NCBI GenBank assembly: GCA_007127655.1
Contig: SKYX01000168.1
Span: forward strand, 1-5,621
Source of the DNA: Desulfonatronum sp.
GTDB lineage: Bacteria > Desulfobacterota > Desulfovibrionia > Desulfovibrionales > Desulfonatronaceae
Length of the DNA: 5,621 nt
Reading direction: 5' to 3'
The position numbers were made by a program, and so were the translations under genes. The first letter of the stretch is position 1; every line of letters starts with the position of its first letter. This document shows positions 4,997 through 5,621 of this stretch, piece by piece. The notes under the pieces are model-generated. The model searched no databases and was not told the DNA's origin. It was given only the letters and a program-made list of their open reading frames with translations.

Positions 4997-5621
4997 GTTC
5001 TTCAGCGCTGGCCGTACACAACCTGGTGAAGCGGTTTGGAGCCGCCGCGGCGGTGGACGATGTCAGTTTTTCCCTGGTCGGGAACGAGTTCTTCACCCTG
5101 CTGGGGCCCAGCGGCTGCGGCAAGACCACGACCTTGCGCTGCGTGGCCGGCCTGGAGCATGCCGACGCGGGAGAGATCCGCATCCAGGACCAGCCGGTCT
5201 TCTCCAGCCGGGAGAGGCTCAACATCCCTACGCACTTGCGGCCCATCGGCATGGTTTTCCAGAGCTACGCGGTCTGGCCGCACATGACCGTGTTCGAGAA
5301 CATCGCCTATCCCATGCGCGTGCGAAACCAACCACGATCACGGATCAATGATCGAGTGGCGCATGTGCTGCAAATTCTGGACATGCCCGGGATGGCCTCG
5401 CGCATGCCCAGCCAGCTCTCCGGCGGACAGCAGCAGCGGGTGGCCCTGGGCCGGGCCCTGGCCATGAATCCGGCGGTGCTGCTGCTGGACGAGCCGCTGT
5501 CCAATCTTGACGCCACGCTGCGGGAAGCCATGCGCGCCAAGCTGAAGCACATCCAGAAGACCACGGGCCTGCCCATCCTCTACGTAACCCGCGATCAGGA
5601 GGAAGCCATGGCCCTGTCCGA
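4993..5621 (+). CDS. ABC importer ATP-binding protein, FbpC/PhnT-like (3' end outside window)
   Basis: First 209 residues of an importer ATPase, usually ~350 long with a C-terminal TOBE domain that would lie beyond the window. It powers uptake through the upstream permease. Walker A GPSGCGKTT (38-46, Lys44), Q-loop Gln90, signature LSGGQQQR (142-149), Walker B AVLLLDEP (161-168, Asp166 and catalytic Glu167), D-loop SNLD (170-173). The switch region reads VTRDQEEAM (198-206): Arg200, codon CGC at 5590-5592, stands where importer ATPases have the H-loop His. One A-to-G change from CAC would explain it, so either the enzyme is altered or the base is wrong. All other motifs are intact. The start codon overlaps the permease stop as ATGA (4993-4996), the usual sign of coupled translation. 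The family is certain; 2-AEP as substrate is inferred. Confidence 0.92.
   Translation, partial: MSSSALAVHNLVKRFGAAAAVDDVSFSLVGNEFFTLLGPSGCGKTTTLRCVAGLEHADAGEIRIQDQPVFSSRERLNIPTHLRPIGMVFQSYAVWPHMTVFENIAYPMRVRNQPRSRINDRVAHVLQILDMPGMASRMPSQLSGGQQQRVALGRALAMNPAVLLLDEPLSNLDATLREAMRAKLKHIQKTTGLPILYVTRDQEEAMALS

Noticed and set aside
1..5621. CRISPR array, tRNA, rRNA, insertion sequence or defence system
   Set aside because: I saw no regularly spaced identical repeats with spacers, no tRNA-like cloverleaf sequence and no relevant protein motifs. The short 11-bp periodicities are promoter arrays.

Overview
The window is about 60% G+C and densely coding. Gene style and protein sequences suggest a Gram-negative proteobacterium, perhaps a deltaproteobacterial sulfate reducer of the Desulfovibrionales type. 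That taxonomic guess rests on overall feel only and is low confidence.

Layout. (1) Complement 1-557: 5' part of phnW, a 2-aminoethylphosphonate (2-AEP):pyruvate transaminase, running off the left edge. (2) 558-892: non-coding, holding a phnW promoter with an 11-bp-periodic Pho-box-like array and a long leader. (3) Complement 893-1909: a complete GT4-family, SqdX/MgtA-like glycosyltransferase. (4) 1910-2266: divergent intergenic region with one Pho-box-like array facing the glycosyltransferase and another facing the transporter operon. (5) 2267-5621: a tightly packed plus-strand ABC importer operon: periplasmic binding protein (GTG start), a double-length permease starting on the base after the previous stop, and an ATPase overlapping the permease by ATGA and running off the right edge.

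How it fits together. The importer is of the FbpABC/PhnSTU-like type. Beside phnW it most plausibly imports 2-AEP or a related phosphonate, and PhnW would remove the amino group to give phosphonoacetaldehyde. The genes that break the C-P bond would lie outside the window. All three transcription units carry the same promoter design: three 7-bp units 11 bp apart, then a CAT-type -10 nine bases downstream. This is the layout of PhoB-type sites, so the locus looks like a phosphate-starvation cluster. The glycosyltransferase would then be a candidate phosphate-sparing glycolipid enzyme, pairing phosphonate scavenging with membrane lipid replacement.

Most unusual points: the upstream regions of phnW and the glycosyltransferase are diverged copies of each other, about 160 bp in direct orientation and including transcribed leader sequence; and the ATPase has Arg where the near-invariant H-loop (switch) His should be.
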